64,000 nucleotides of DNA. Source: a virus. Below are positions 39,307 through 47,889 of the stretch, piece after piece. The DNA lies in the IMG/VR virus record IMGVR_UViG_3300037557_000128, positions 1-64,000 of that record; one strand, written 5' to 3'. The translations under genes were made by a program, and so were the position numbers. The notes beneath the pieces were generated by a model. That model did no database searches. It was not told where the DNA came from and saw only the letters and a list, made by a program, of their open reading frames with translations. The first letter of the stretch is position 1. Every line of letters starts with the position of its first letter.

Positions 39307-39804
39307 TTAAATTACTCTTTCCCAGTGAGAATATGTAAATGTAACTGCAAATTCTTCTAAAGCGTTTTCGGTTTCGTAACTTAATGCGATTGAACCGATT
39401 TCTTTAGGGAAGCAGTTAAAAAATTCATATCTCGCAAGGACTGAGTCGTCTTTACCTAACTGTTCGACAAAGGCTCTACTTAATAAGTAGTCTGTTGTCG
39501 CCAAACCTGTTGATGTTCCGTGACCTTGTATTTCTTGTTGCCACTGTTCTAATGCAGTTCTAGCGGAGAATTCATTATCATTGATAATTGTCACTTCCCA
39601 ATCTGCATAAGTTCTGTCACCAGCAAGTTTAAGTGTAGTTCCTTTAAACGGTACTAACACTTCACCGAGTGTAGCAGCAGGTATTGTTGCACCTTTTGCT
39701 AGAAACTCGATTTTGTTTCCTGCACGAGGAAGAAAGACTCGGAATCTGTTTGCCCTTGGGCCACCACCGATTAATTGTGCTTTAAATTGGTCTATTGTTG
39801 ACAT
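39307..39804 (-). CDS. 19: Tail tube protein gp19
   Basis: 165 residues (T4 gp19 is 163). Stacks as hexamers to form the inner tail tube. STIDQFKAQLIGGGPRANRF matches the family start; then KGATIPAATLGEVLVPFKG, DWEVTIINDNEFSARTALEQW and the end VTFTYSHWERV. It is followed by gp20 and preceded by gp18. Confidence 0.96.
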   Translation of the reverse strand: MSTIDQFKAQLIGGGPRANRFRVFLPRAGNKIEFLAKGATIPAATLGEVLVPFKGTTLKLAGDRTYADWEVTIINDNEFSARTALEQWQQEIQGHGTSTGLATTDYLLSRAFVEQLGKDDSVLARYEFFNCFPKEIGSIALSYETENALEEFAVTFTYSHWERVI

Positions 39805-39818
39805 TTATCTTACTCCTG

Positions 39819-41810
39819 TTAAACTGCTGAATAGATTTCTTCAAACTGAACACCACTTCTAGCAGCGACAAAGTTCAAAGTTATATAGTTGATTGAACGA
39901 GCAGGTTTAACGAAGATAGAACATACAAATTCGTTTCTATCCATAACTGAATCAGTGTTGTTTGTTTCATCACAAACTACTGAGAAGTCAATCAAACCTC
40001 TTCTGTTCTTCACATCTCTTAAGAAAGGTTCTATCGCAGCTCTGAACTGTGCTCTTGTGAATGCATCGTTGTATTCAAAGAGTTGTGCTTGTGCAGCTGT
40101 TGATATTGCTTTCTCTAGGACTATGAATAACCTTCTTACATTAATTCTATCAAATGCAGAAGGACTTGTTAATGCAGTCTTATCCCCAAATAGGACTGTG
40201 CCTTGGCCTGGGAATGTTGTGACTGGGTTAATTCTTGCACGATAAAGGTCATCTCTTGAACCCTGTTTAGGGTTGTATGCAACCTTAGTGATTCCAAGAT
40301 ATTGTCCTCTTGAGAAACCTGCAGGGGAAACCCACGCATCTCTCATAAGGTCAGCTCTTGCCATAATACCTGCTGTGTGTCCGTTTGCAGGAATCCAACA
40401 GTACCTATCGTTAAATCTATCGTATTGGTAGACCCAAGTTGAGTCTAGTACTGCAAATGAACTTGAAGTTGCAGTGTTGCAGTCTGCTAATACGTTTGTT
40501 GTTTGTGTTGATTCATTAGAAACATTAACCACTGATGCACGTCTTGGACTTGCGATTACCATACAATCTTTTCTCTTTTCTGCAATTAAGATTGCTTGGT
40601 TAACTTGTGTTGTCCAATCTGCAAGAATATCTTGGTCTGTTCCTGAACCGTTATCAGTTCTTGTTGAACCAACGATTAGGAAACTTATATCGACTGAATT
40701 TGCATCTTCGAAATGGTCTGCCCATGCAGTTTGTTTTTCTCCTGCAGTAGCACTTCTTCCGTCAACTCCACCACTTAGTGTTGAATTTTCAGGGCCTGAA
40801 GGTCTACCGAAGGCTGCTCCTGCAGAACCAGCGTGTGTTTTCTCACCAGTTGCACTTGCGTGTGTTCCTGTTGAGTGACTTGCCCAGTATACATAGTCTG
40901 ATTTTACTTCTAATACGTCTTTGTAGTAGTTTGAAGCACCGTGAGCGTCTTTACCGTCTGAAGCACATGATAAGAAACCAAATGTTTCTAATACAGTGTT
41001 TGCAGTACCTGTAAATGTTCCGTCTTCGTCTATAACTACAACGTGAATTTCGTCATCGGAACCACCAGCAGCTGTTGATGTTCCTGATTTGCCTGGAGCT
41101 TTACTGAATAAACCGTAGTGTTCCCAATATCTATCGATATTAGCACCGTTTGCAACTGCAGTTGTTAATCCAACTCCAGCAGGTTGATCCAATGCTTCGA
41201 TAGTGATTGTTGTTGCTGAAGGAAGAGCTAACACTCTATATTGAGTGGTGTGCGTTTGTGGAAACGTGATTATATCTCTTAATGTGAATACGTTCGAGGC
41301 TGTAACTGTAATTAAAGTTTGTCCAACTGCTTCTGCACCACCTGTAGTGGTTACTGTATTGTTGAAGTATGCATCACTAGATGCACAAGTCGAAACTTTT
41401 AATGAATTACCTTTAGTCCCTGCGTATTTTGAAATGAATTTTCCAACAGTTCCTGCCTGTCCACCTGCTTTATATGTGTTAACATAGTCATCATGATGTT
41501 TAAGTAAAGATGCCCCACCACTTGCGTTAGCAGATTTTAAACCATTTGAGTTTATTCTTACTACTCTGAGTGATGAACCGTACTTTAGGAAAGATTCCGC
41601 TGTGTAAAAATTCTCTGCACCTGCATCTGTATTTACAGGTTGACCAAATGTGTCTACTAAGCCCTTTGAATCTGAAACTGTTATTACTTCATCAACAGGG
41701 CCCCATTGAAATGAACCAGCGAATGCACCCGTAGTTGTAGAAACTGCTGGTACAACATTCGTTAAGTCAATCTCGTTGACCTGTACGCCTGGTGATACTT
41801 GAAATGCCAT
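39819..41810 (-). CDS. 18: Tail sheath protein gp18
   Basis: 663 residues (T4 gp18 is 659). Contractile sheath. N-terminal FQVSPGVQVNEIDLTNVVP and the conserved C-terminal assembly domain (WVSPAGFSRGQYLG, LYRARINPVTTFPGQGTVLFG, FDRINVRRLFIVLEKAIS) are intact; the middle (about 110-330) is the variable surface domain. AGGAG precedes the ATG. Confidence 0.97.
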   Translation of the reverse strand: MAFQVSPGVQVNEIDLTNVVPAVSTTTGAFAGSFQWGPVDEVITVSDSKGLVDTFGQPVNTDAGAENFYTAESFLKYGSSLRVVRINSNGLKSANASGGASLLKHHDDYVNTYKAGGQAGTVGKFISKYAGTKGNSLKVSTCASSDAYFNNTVTTTGGAEAVGQTLITVTASNVFTLRDIITFPQTHTTQYRVLALPSATTITIEALDQPAGVGLTTAVANGANIDRYWEHYGLFSKAPGKSGTSTAAGGSDDEIHVVVIDEDGTFTGTANTVLETFGFLSCASDGKDAHGASNYYKDVLEVKSDYVYWASHSTGTHASATGEKTHAGSAGAAFGRPSGPENSTLSGGVDGRSATAGEKQTAWADHFEDANSVDISFLIVGSTRTDNGSGTDQDILADWTTQVNQAILIAEKRKDCMVIASPRRASVVNVSNESTQTTNVLADCNTATSSSFAVLDSTWVYQYDRFNDRYCWIPANGHTAGIMARADLMRDAWVSPAGFSRGQYLGITKVAYNPKQGSRDDLYRARINPVTTFPGQGTVLFGDKTALTSPSAFDRINVRRLFIVLEKAISTAAQAQLFEYNDAFTRAQFRAAIEPFLRDVKNRRGLIDFSVVCDETNNTDSVMDRNEFVCSIFVKPARSINYITLNFVAARSGVQFEEIYSAV

Positions 41811-41851
41811 ACTTTTCTCCTGTTAATGTAAAAAGTTATTGTTTACTGTTT

Positions 41852-41859
41852 TATTTATA
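41852..41859 (-). promoter_or_regulatory. Late promoter TATAAATA before gp18
   Basis: Minus-strand TATAAATAAAACAG about 41 nt before the gp18 ATG, with a normal AGGAG leader. Confidence 0.75.
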
Positions 41860-41900
41860 ACAATACAGTATCTAACACACCGATTTACATTCTCTATTAT

Positions 41901-43493
41901 TTATGTTCCTTTAACATACCACCTATCTCCTTCGTCATCAACGAATGATGTGGCTTCGGGTGTCTGATTTCCAGCTCCAAAGATACCTGCAGGTAGTAGG
42001 TCGTTTTCTATTAATTTTTGCTGTTCTGCGTACAAAAGGTCTTTAATTTGATGGTTGGTTAGGTGGTGAAAATATTCAGTGGTAACAAACCAACTGAATA
42101 GTACACAATTCATTACTAAATCATCATGATACCCTTTTGCCGCTTCAAACGACATACCTTTATTTATGAATGTCATAAGTTCAGTAATGGTGTTTCTATC
42201 GCATAATGAGAGTCTATTTTCTTCTAACAACTCTTTTAACGTAGAACACCCTATTCTTTTAATTTTCTTGTTCATGGTTACACCAATATCTTCAGTTTTG
42301 GTCATACCTTGAACAAAAACATTATCATATTCTATATCGAAGTGTAGTTGTGTTGCCACCATACCACCTTCTGCATTGTTCTCAATAATTACTAATGCAT
42401 TGTTATACGCACTTGCATACTTATTTATAATATCAGGTAACAGCATGGGACTTATCATACTGTTTCTATACGTTGCAACCTGTTCAAAAGGTTGTGTTGA
42501 AATGTCAAATATTGTAAAGGTAGAATAGTCCATACCCCTTCCCTTTGCAACGTCAACCGTACAGACGTATGTGTGGTCTTCTGCAGGTTGTTTATACATG
42601 GAGAAGTCTTCCTTACCCCATTCTGCATCTAATGCTCTCATACCCAACAAACAATTAGAACTAATAAGTGTATTACCCGTTCCTAAGAATGAGTTCCCAT
42701 ACTCTTGTTCGAACTGAGTTTCCGAAGTGTTTGCAATAGTTTGTTTCTTCCACTTTGCATCTCGGCCTGGAACATCGTCCCAATTAATTGTAAATTGTTT
42801 ATATTCTGATTGTTCATGGACGGCACTTTCGTATATCTTATAGAACATATTACCCACACCATTCGCAGTAGAAGTAATAATAACCTTTGATTCTTTACCT
42901 GATGTTACCACTGGATATGTCGCAGTATAGAATTCCTCTGCATTTTCTACGAATGCAAACTCATCGAGGTATAGTAAGTTAATTGAAAGACCACGAATCG
43001 AACTTGAAGACGTGGCGGCTGCAACCAGTTTACTATCATTCGCAAACTCTATGTTACCTTTGTTTAGAATCTTAACCCCAGGCTGTAAAAAGAATGGAAC
43101 AGACTCTAACATCGTTACGATACGAGCAACCATTTCTCTTGCGATTGCACCTTTGTTCGCAAGGATAGCAACAGTAACTTCAGGGTGAAACAGTAAGTAC
43201 CATATTAGATATGCACAAGAAGTGATTGATTTACCCGACTGTCTACTCGCAAGAACTACATTGAATCTATTATCATTAAAGTGTTGTATTAGTTTATCTT
43301 GATACCCACGAAGTTTAAAAGGAATCATACCTTCGTCAAGAGATATGATTTGGGTGTAGTTCTCAATAAAGTGTACTGGGTCTTTGGAACACTTAATGTA
43401 TTCACTCAACTCTTCTTCTGTATACTGAATATCTACTCCAGCCTTTTTAATTAAGGTATTACCAAGATACCCCTCATTTTTCGCATCAGTCAT
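41901..43493 (-). CDS. 17: Terminase large subunit gp17
   Basis: 530 residues (T4 gp17 is 610). Packaging motor ATPase and headful nuclease. Walker A VLASRQSGKS, Walker B LLYLDEFAF, coupling motif STANG; nuclease aspartates in TVDVAKGRGMDYS, VIENNAEGG and GYHDDLVM. Overlaps gp16 by 1 nt. Confidence 0.97.
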   Translation of the reverse strand: MTDAKNEGYLGNTLIKKAGVDIQYTEEELSEYIKCSKDPVHFIENYTQIISLDEGMIPFKLRGYQDKLIQHFNDNRFNVVLASRQSGKSITSCAYLIWYLLFHPEVTVAILANKGAIAREMVARIVTMLESVPFFLQPGVKILNKGNIEFANDSKLVAAATSSSSIRGLSINLLYLDEFAFVENAEEFYTATYPVVTSGKESKVIITSTANGVGNMFYKIYESAVHEQSEYKQFTINWDDVPGRDAKWKKQTIANTSETQFEQEYGNSFLGTGNTLISSNCLLGMRALDAEWGKEDFSMYKQPAEDHTYVCTVDVAKGRGMDYSTFTIFDISTQPFEQVATYRNSMISPMLLPDIINKYASAYNNALVIIENNAEGGMVATQLHFDIEYDNVFVQGMTKTEDIGVTMNKKIKRIGCSTLKELLEENRLSLCDRNTITELMTFINKGMSFEAAKGYHDDLVMNCVLFSWFVTTEYFHHLTNHQIKDLLYAEQQKLIENDLLPAGIFGAGNQTPEATSFVDDEGDRWYVKGT

Positions 43494-43894
43494 TATTCTT
43501 TATTTTTCTTCAAGTATTTTTGCAAGTCCGAAGTACTTCCCACATATAGGTGATTGTGTTGTGTTTTTAGATTTGGGTTTTCGTTTTCTAGTTCTTTTAC
43601 TTTCTTTTGTAAGTCTAGAAGTTTCTCTGCAGTATCACCAACTGTCTTTATAAGTTGTCCTGCGACCTCATATGCACGAGGGTGTTCTGTTTCCTTACAT
43701 AGGTCTAATATACCGTCTATTGCATCTTGTCCCCGTTCTACGAGGTTATAGAGGGTCTCACGACCATATTTGTAGTCGTTATCAACCGACTCTGCACGTT
43801 GAAGTGCAGGTAGTTTAACTACTTTAGCTTCTTTTTGTATATCGGTAGAAATATCTAGGATTTCATCCAATTTAGAATCAATATCTTTTGCCAT
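43493..43894 (-). CDS. 16: Terminase small subunit gp16
   Basis: 133 residues (T4 gp16 is 164). Recognises DNA and stimulates gp17. Helical with a coiled coil (EKLLDLQKKVKELENENPN) and the family segment YKYGRETLYNLVERGQDAI. Position between gp15 and gp17 as in T4. Confidence 0.9.
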   Translation of the reverse strand: MAKDIDSKLDEILDISTDIQKEAKVVKLPALQRAESVDNDYKYGRETLYNLVERGQDAIDGILDLCKETEHPRAYEVAGQLIKTVGDTAEKLLDLQKKVKELENENPNLKTQHNHLYVGSTSDLQKYLKKNKE

Positions 43895-43897
43895 AAT

Positions 43898-44947
43898 TTA
43901 ACTCGCATCTTCTGTCTGATTGTCTGAGTATGTTTTACCCGTTCCGTCATCATAGAAATTCACTGTTTCTGCAACTACGAAAGTATCTTCAGGGTCAACA
44001 GACCCAACAAACTTAAGTGTAGTTGGTCTTGTAAGTGTTATTGCACTTGACAATACAATTGTCAATTTATTATTTGCAATACTACTAACTGTAGGATTCG
44101 TTGCATTACCTGTATCGAACACTTCGTCTCCAACACTTATAGAACTATTTATTGCACTAGCAAAAGTAACTGTTGTACTTGAACTTTGTGCGCTTGCAAC
44201 TTCTCCGAATGCAGGTTCATAGTGTTTAACTTCTTTCACTAGTCCTGATTCTGTTATCTGCGTGGTTGAGAAACCTTTAGTTACATCAGGATTAATGTAT
44301 GTTCTTTCGATAACGTTCTTAATAATCTTACCGTTGTAGATTGGCCCGAAGAAGTATAGTTTCATATCAAAGGTAAGTGTATGTTCTATAACCCTTCTTT
44401 CTGTAAAGTCTCCCTCATAGGTATCTGTCATTTCTACACCTGTAAGTGTAATTGGTACATCTCTAACCTCACTCATGTCGTCTATTATCTTCATAGACAC
44501 TGTATATTCAGGCTGGAAATAAGGAAGTATCTGTTCTACAATTTGAAGTCCGTCATTAGCTTGTTTTGCAAGAACACTAAGTGTAAAACTTATTGTATAA
44601 GGCGCTGGTGCGTATTGAAATCCCCGATTAGATTTATCTGCGTTTAGTCCACCTTTTTCTGTTCGGATTAGTTTATTTTGTTGTCTATCTGCATCATACT
44701 GGAATCCAGTGATTTCAAATGCAAGTCTAGGTAGACTGATTGCACTTCTATTGTTATCACTTAGATTTGCTTCTTCATTAAGTCTCGCTAACCATTTTGC
44801 TTTTGGCCCATATGATATAGGAACTATCTGTTGTGCAAGAACCGTACCGTCTGCTTTAGTCTTTTTAATCGTAATATTATTAAAGAGTGTACCAAAAATA
44901 GATACACTTCTCTTAATAGTTTCATGATAGAAATGCGTTCCAAACAT
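43898..44947 (-). CDS. 15: Tail sheath stabiliser/completion protein gp15
   Basis: 349 residues, about 75 more than T4 gp15 (272). It caps the tail and joins it to the head. N-terminal MFGTHFYHETIKRSVSIFG and the block VPISYGPKAKWLARLN are typical. The excess is a C-terminal beta-rich region from about 245 (SSTTVTFASAINSSISVGDE onward), probably an added surface domain. It shares its ATG base with the ACP stop. Confidence 0.92.
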   Translation of the reverse strand: MFGTHFYHETIKRSVSIFGTLFNNITIKKTKADGTVLAQQIVPISYGPKAKWLARLNEEANLSDNNRSAISLPRLAFEITGFQYDADRQQNKLIRTEKGGLNADKSNRGFQYAPAPYTISFTLSVLAKQANDGLQIVEQILPYFQPEYTVSMKIIDDMSEVRDVPITLTGVEMTDTYEGDFTERRVIEHTLTFDMKLYFFGPIYNGKIIKNVIERTYINPDVTKGFSTTQITESGLVKEVKHYEPAFGEVASAQSSSTTVTFASAINSSISVGDEVFDTGNATNPTVSSIANNKLTIVLSSAITLTRPTTLKFVGSVDPEDTFVVAETVNFYDDGTGKTYSDNQTEDAS

Positions 44948-45162
44948 TATGCATTCGCCTCTATGTAATCTTTTACTTGTTTAACTGTATGAAGTTGTTC
45001 TGCATCTTCGTCATAGATTTCTATACCATACTCCTCTTCTAATTGCATAACAATTTCAACAATGTTAAGTGAGTCTGCACCCAAGTCTTTAACCAAGTTT
45101 GAATTGTCTTGAACTAAGCCTTGGTCGCAACCAAGTACTTCTGAAATTATTTTTTCTACCAT
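44947..45162 (-). CDS. acpP: Acyl carrier protein
   Basis: 71 residues, acidic, with the phosphopantetheine attachment motif GADSLNIVE (serine 31) and the expected four-helix pattern (VEKIISEVLGCD, NLVKDLG, VEIVMQLEEEYGIEI, VKQVKDYIEANA). Needs host AcpS to become holo. It overlaps gp14 and gp15 by 1 nt each, locked inside the virion neck genes, so it is expressed late. It might redirect host fatty acid or LPS synthesis, or carry an acyl group for modifying virion parts. No phage fatty-acid enzyme is in the window. Confidence 0.92.
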   Translation of the reverse strand: MVEKIISEVLGCDQGLVQDNSNLVKDLGADSLNIVEIVMQLEEEYGIEIYDEDAEQLHTVKQVKDYIEANA

Positions 45163-46019
45163 TATGTTACCTCACCGAATGGGTTTGTCTCTGAGAAATC
45201 TAAATAATTGTCTGCCTTAGTCTCAAAGTCTAAGTTATCTGCAGCTCCGTCATTACTCATAGTCATTACATCTACAATACTTGAGATTGTATGTGATGCA
45301 CTTCCGTCTGCACCGACAAGTACATCTCCGACAACAAGTGTCTTAGTGTTATCTCTAATTTTAAGTTGTCTAGTTGTTGGGTTCCAAGAAATAACTTCTC
45401 CTACTACAACTGAACTCAATTTAACATTCTCGTTTGCGACATAGTTACCTGAACCACCACCAGCCATTGTCATATCAATATGATATGCTTGTTCGTCTTC
45501 GATAAGGTCAATATCTGTAACATTAGTATCAAAGTCTTCTCCACTGTACTCAAACAATTCGCATTGTAATTTAAATACAAATAGTTTACCGACTTGATAG
45601 AATGGATTCTCGTGTTCTACAAATTTAATTTCAAACATTGAACCTGACATAGGGAAGTGTATTAAATCCCCTTCGTTTGGTCTTAATGATGTTGCGAGGT
45701 TAGAATCCAAAGATATAAACCTTTCCCAACTTCTTAATGAGATTACAAAGGTTGCAGTATCCCTAACTGAGACACCAAACTTAGACATTAAGTCTCCTTC
45801 ACCTTCAAACCCCTCAGAATTTTCAATATACATTTCAACCGAATATGCATCACCAAATTTTGACTGAACGTCTTCATTTAATATGGTGTCTTCTTCTATT
45901 ATTTGTCTAGGTAGATAATGTGTTTCATGTCCATACATTCGTAAAGACTCGACAACCAAATCTTCATAAAGATGTTGTTCGGTGTTAACTGCATGGTTGA
46001 AAAATACGTTAGTCGGCAT
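45162..46019 (-). CDS. 14: Neck protein gp14
   Basis: 285 residues (T4 gp14 is 256). With gp13 forms the neck gate of filled heads. PTNVFFNHAVNTEQHLYEDLVVESLRMYG (in two parts: N-terminal 20 and next) is family-like, as are HYLPRQII and FGDAYSVEMYIEN. A C-terminal beta extension (SSVVVGEVISWNPTTRQLKI) not obvious in T4 resembles the extension in gp15. Confidence 0.92.
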   Translation of the reverse strand: MPTNVFFNHAVNTEQHLYEDLVVESLRMYGHETHYLPRQIIEEDTILNEDVQSKFGDAYSVEMYIENSEGFEGEGDLMSKFGVSVRDTATFVISLRSWERFISLDSNLATSLRPNEGDLIHFPMSGSMFEIKFVEHENPFYQVGKLFVFKLQCELFEYSGEDFDTNVTDIDLIEDEQAYHIDMTMAGGGSGNYVANENVKLSSVVVGEVISWNPTTRQLKIRDNTKTLVVGDVLVGADGSASHTISSIVDVMTMSNDGAADNLDFETKADNYLDFSETNPFGEVT

Positions 46020-46023
46020 GACT

Positions 46024-46839
46024 CTATCCCATCATGTCCATAACAGGCATTTCGTAATTTAACCTTGACTCTTCCTCTAGTTTTGTGATTTCTTCTTGTG
46101 CTTCAGTCATCATACGTTCTGCATCTAGAGTTACACCGCCTGGTAGTGCAATACCACCAAACTTAGAAAGGTTTTGACCCCATTGATATTTAACTTTTTG
46201 GGTTGCATATTTCTTTAACCACATATCGTTATAGACATCAGTCATATCATTTGGGTCTATCTTTCTGTAACATTCTATGATAATCCACTCATCTGCAGTC
46301 AATTTTGATGCATTATAGTCAATATACAATCTATTAGAATGCATATTATATCTTATTGGTATTTGACCTACCAACATTTGATTTAATAATGCAAGGTGTG
46401 ATTGTACTTGTGAGTAGTACATTACACTTGTAGAAGTTAAATCCCACAAGTCATTTAGTCTAAGTTGATACTGAATATCAAACATATTAGATTGTGTTCC
46501 CGAACTAAATGGGAATAGGTTAATTACTGAAAGAACGTGTTCGGGTAGTGTTAAATAGTTCTTACCTTCTCCGTAAGTTTGGTTTGCGATTGCTTGAGTT
46601 CCAGTTGTTGCAGCTGCGTGTGATTCATTAGTTTTAAATGAATCAATTTCTGCTTGAGTAATTTGGTGTTTTAGATAGGTTTTGATACTCCCATCGTAAT
46701 GAAATTCACGAAAATACTGCAGTGCTTCATCGACTCTATCGTCTAATTGGTCGTCATCGATGTTAATTTCAACAACAGGAGCTCCTAATGCTCTCTTGAT
46801 GTAATCTTTAAATGTTGCCTTTGAATTAGGTGCTGCCAT
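46024..46839 (-). CDS. 13: Neck protein gp13
   Basis: 271 residues (T4 gp13 is 309). Head-completion protein binding the portal after packaging. FKDYIKRALGAPVVEINIDDD, VDEALQYFREFHYDG, RLYIDYNASKL and WIIIECYRKIDP are typical. A TATAAATA box lies about 35 nt upstream; the start has only a weak GGAAAC site. Confidence 0.93.
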   Translation of the reverse strand: MAAPNSKATFKDYIKRALGAPVVEINIDDDQLDDRVDEALQYFREFHYDGSIKTYLKHQITQAEIDSFKTNESHAAATTGTQAIANQTYGEGKNYLTLPEHVLSVINLFPFSSGTQSNMFDIQYQLRLNDLWDLTSTSVMYYSQVQSHLALLNQMLVGQIPIRYNMHSNRLYIDYNASKLTADEWIIIECYRKIDPNDMTDVYNDMWLKKYATQKVKYQWGQNLSKFGGIALPGGVTLDAERMMTEAQEEITKLEEESRLNYEMPVMDMMG

Positions 46840-46873
46840 AATAGTTTCCAGTAGTAATAATCTTAACTATTAC

Positions 46874-46881
46874 TATTTATA
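46874..46881 (-). promoter_or_regulatory. Late promoter TATAAATA before gp13
   Basis: Minus-strand TATAAATAGTAATAG 35 nt before the gp13 ATG, heading the neck-packaging-tail run. Confidence 0.72.
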
Positions 46882-46893
46882 ACGTTTGGGAAC

Positions 46894-47154
46894 CTATTCT
46901 TGGAAGTATGTCTTAGATTGTAGTCTATCTATCTTTTCGTCTATTCTTTCCATAGAATCAATTAAACGTTGGAAGTCTTTCTCAATTTGGTCTCTAGTAA
47001 CATAATCTTTGGCAACTTCTTCTCTTGTCCTATTGATTAATATAGATATTCTTTGTTGTTCAGCTACAATATTCCTCACCAAAAAACCGATGGGGGCTAG
47101 AATAAGCGTTAAGATTACATTCCAAATAATGTGAGCGTCTATGATGATTTCCAT
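46894..47154 (-). CDS. Membrane protein with coiled-coil tail, holin-like topology
   Basis: 86 residues: one hydrophobic segment (HIIWNVILTLILAPIGFLV) then a long charged helix (DQIEKDFQRLIDSMERIDEK). This N-terminal anchor plus coiled coil resembles phage holin-like or i-spanin-like proteins and also the 13109 and 13380 proteins. TCTAAATA lies 5 nt before the ATG, so a leaderless late mRNA is predicted. Confidence 0.6.
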   Translation of the reverse strand: MEIIIDAHIIWNVILTLILAPIGFLVRNIVAEQQRISILINRTREEVAKDYVTRDQIEKDFQRLIDSMERIDEKIDRLQSKTYFQE

Positions 47155-47159
47155 AGTAC

Positions 47160-47167
47160 TATTTAGA
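47160..47167 (-). promoter_or_regulatory. Late promoter TCTAAATA, 5 nt from ATG
   Basis: Minus-strand TCTAAATA, GTACT, ATG at 47154; identical 5-nt spacer GTACT to the site at 58396. Confidence 0.7.
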
Positions 47168-47175
47168 TAATCAAA

Positions 47176-47889
47176 CTATCTAATTGCGTTCCCTTTATCA
47201 TCTATATCAAATAAAAACTCATCGGGGTTATAGTTATCAGCTTCAAGACCTTTACAAAATATTGCATCATCGTTTAGATATTTTAAGGTACAATTAAAAG
47301 ATATACTATATCTCTCTTTGTTTGTTGGGTTGGGTTCTACCATGTGCATGAGACCACTTGGGAATAATATACACTCACCAGTATAGGGTTCAAAATATGA
47401 AGAAGTTGGTGTTCTAAGACTATGTGGAAAATCTGCAGCCACCTTTTGATGCGTATCAATCATTGATATACGACCCTCGTCACCGTCTCCATGAATATAG
47501 AATACACCACTATACCAACAACCATTATGTAAATGTGGTGCGTTCCAAGCACCATTATTGTTAATGTTTGCCCATGAATTGTTTATATCTAACTTACACT
47601 CTGAAGGTTTAAGTCCATGAAAAGGCATTACTTCGTCAATAAAAAATTGTTCTATTCTATTCATGCATTTCTGAAAAGTTGGGCTTCTTTCGCACCCATC
47701 TTTTGATTGCCAACCTGTATATTGATTAGAGAGTTGTCTTCCTTTTGGGTCTCTTCTTCTCATGGCGTCCATTTCGTTTCGCAACATTAGACAATATTCT
47801 TTTGAAAATCCCTTATCTTCAGGTAAGCCTTCTTGCGTGAAGTTCCTATGGAATACATAAGTTGGGAATAGTAATCTAACTGCCATTTG
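47176..47889 (-). CDS. 2OG-Fe(II) oxygenase (TIGR02466-like)
   Basis: About 237 residues from the ATG at 47889; 47925 is an alternative that would overlap the ATP-grasp gene by 50 nt. NAPHLHNGCWYSGVFYIHGD supplies the first iron ligand region (H118/H120), LMHMVEP the distal histidine (H181) and ERYSISFNC the arginine (R192). Such proteins are frequent in marine phages. First downstream of an ATP-grasp ligase with which it overlaps by 14 nt. Confidence 0.82.
   Translation of the reverse strand, partial: QMAVRLLFPTYVFHRNFTQEGLPEDKGFSKEYCLMLRNEMDAMRRRDPKGRQLSNQYTGWQSKDGCERSPTFQKCMNRIEQFFIDEVMPFHGLKPSECKLDINNSWANINNNGAWNAPHLHNGCWYSGVFYIHGDGDEGRISMIDTHQKVAADFPHSLRTPTSSYFEPYTGECILFPSGLMHMVEPNPTNKERYSISFNCTLKYLNDDAIFCKGLEADNYNPDEFLFDIDDKGNAIR

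Noticed and set aside
42427-42434. TATAAATA-like box inside gp17
   Set aside because: Deep inside the coding region with no gene start downstream at a sensible distance; likely chance in AT-rich DNA.
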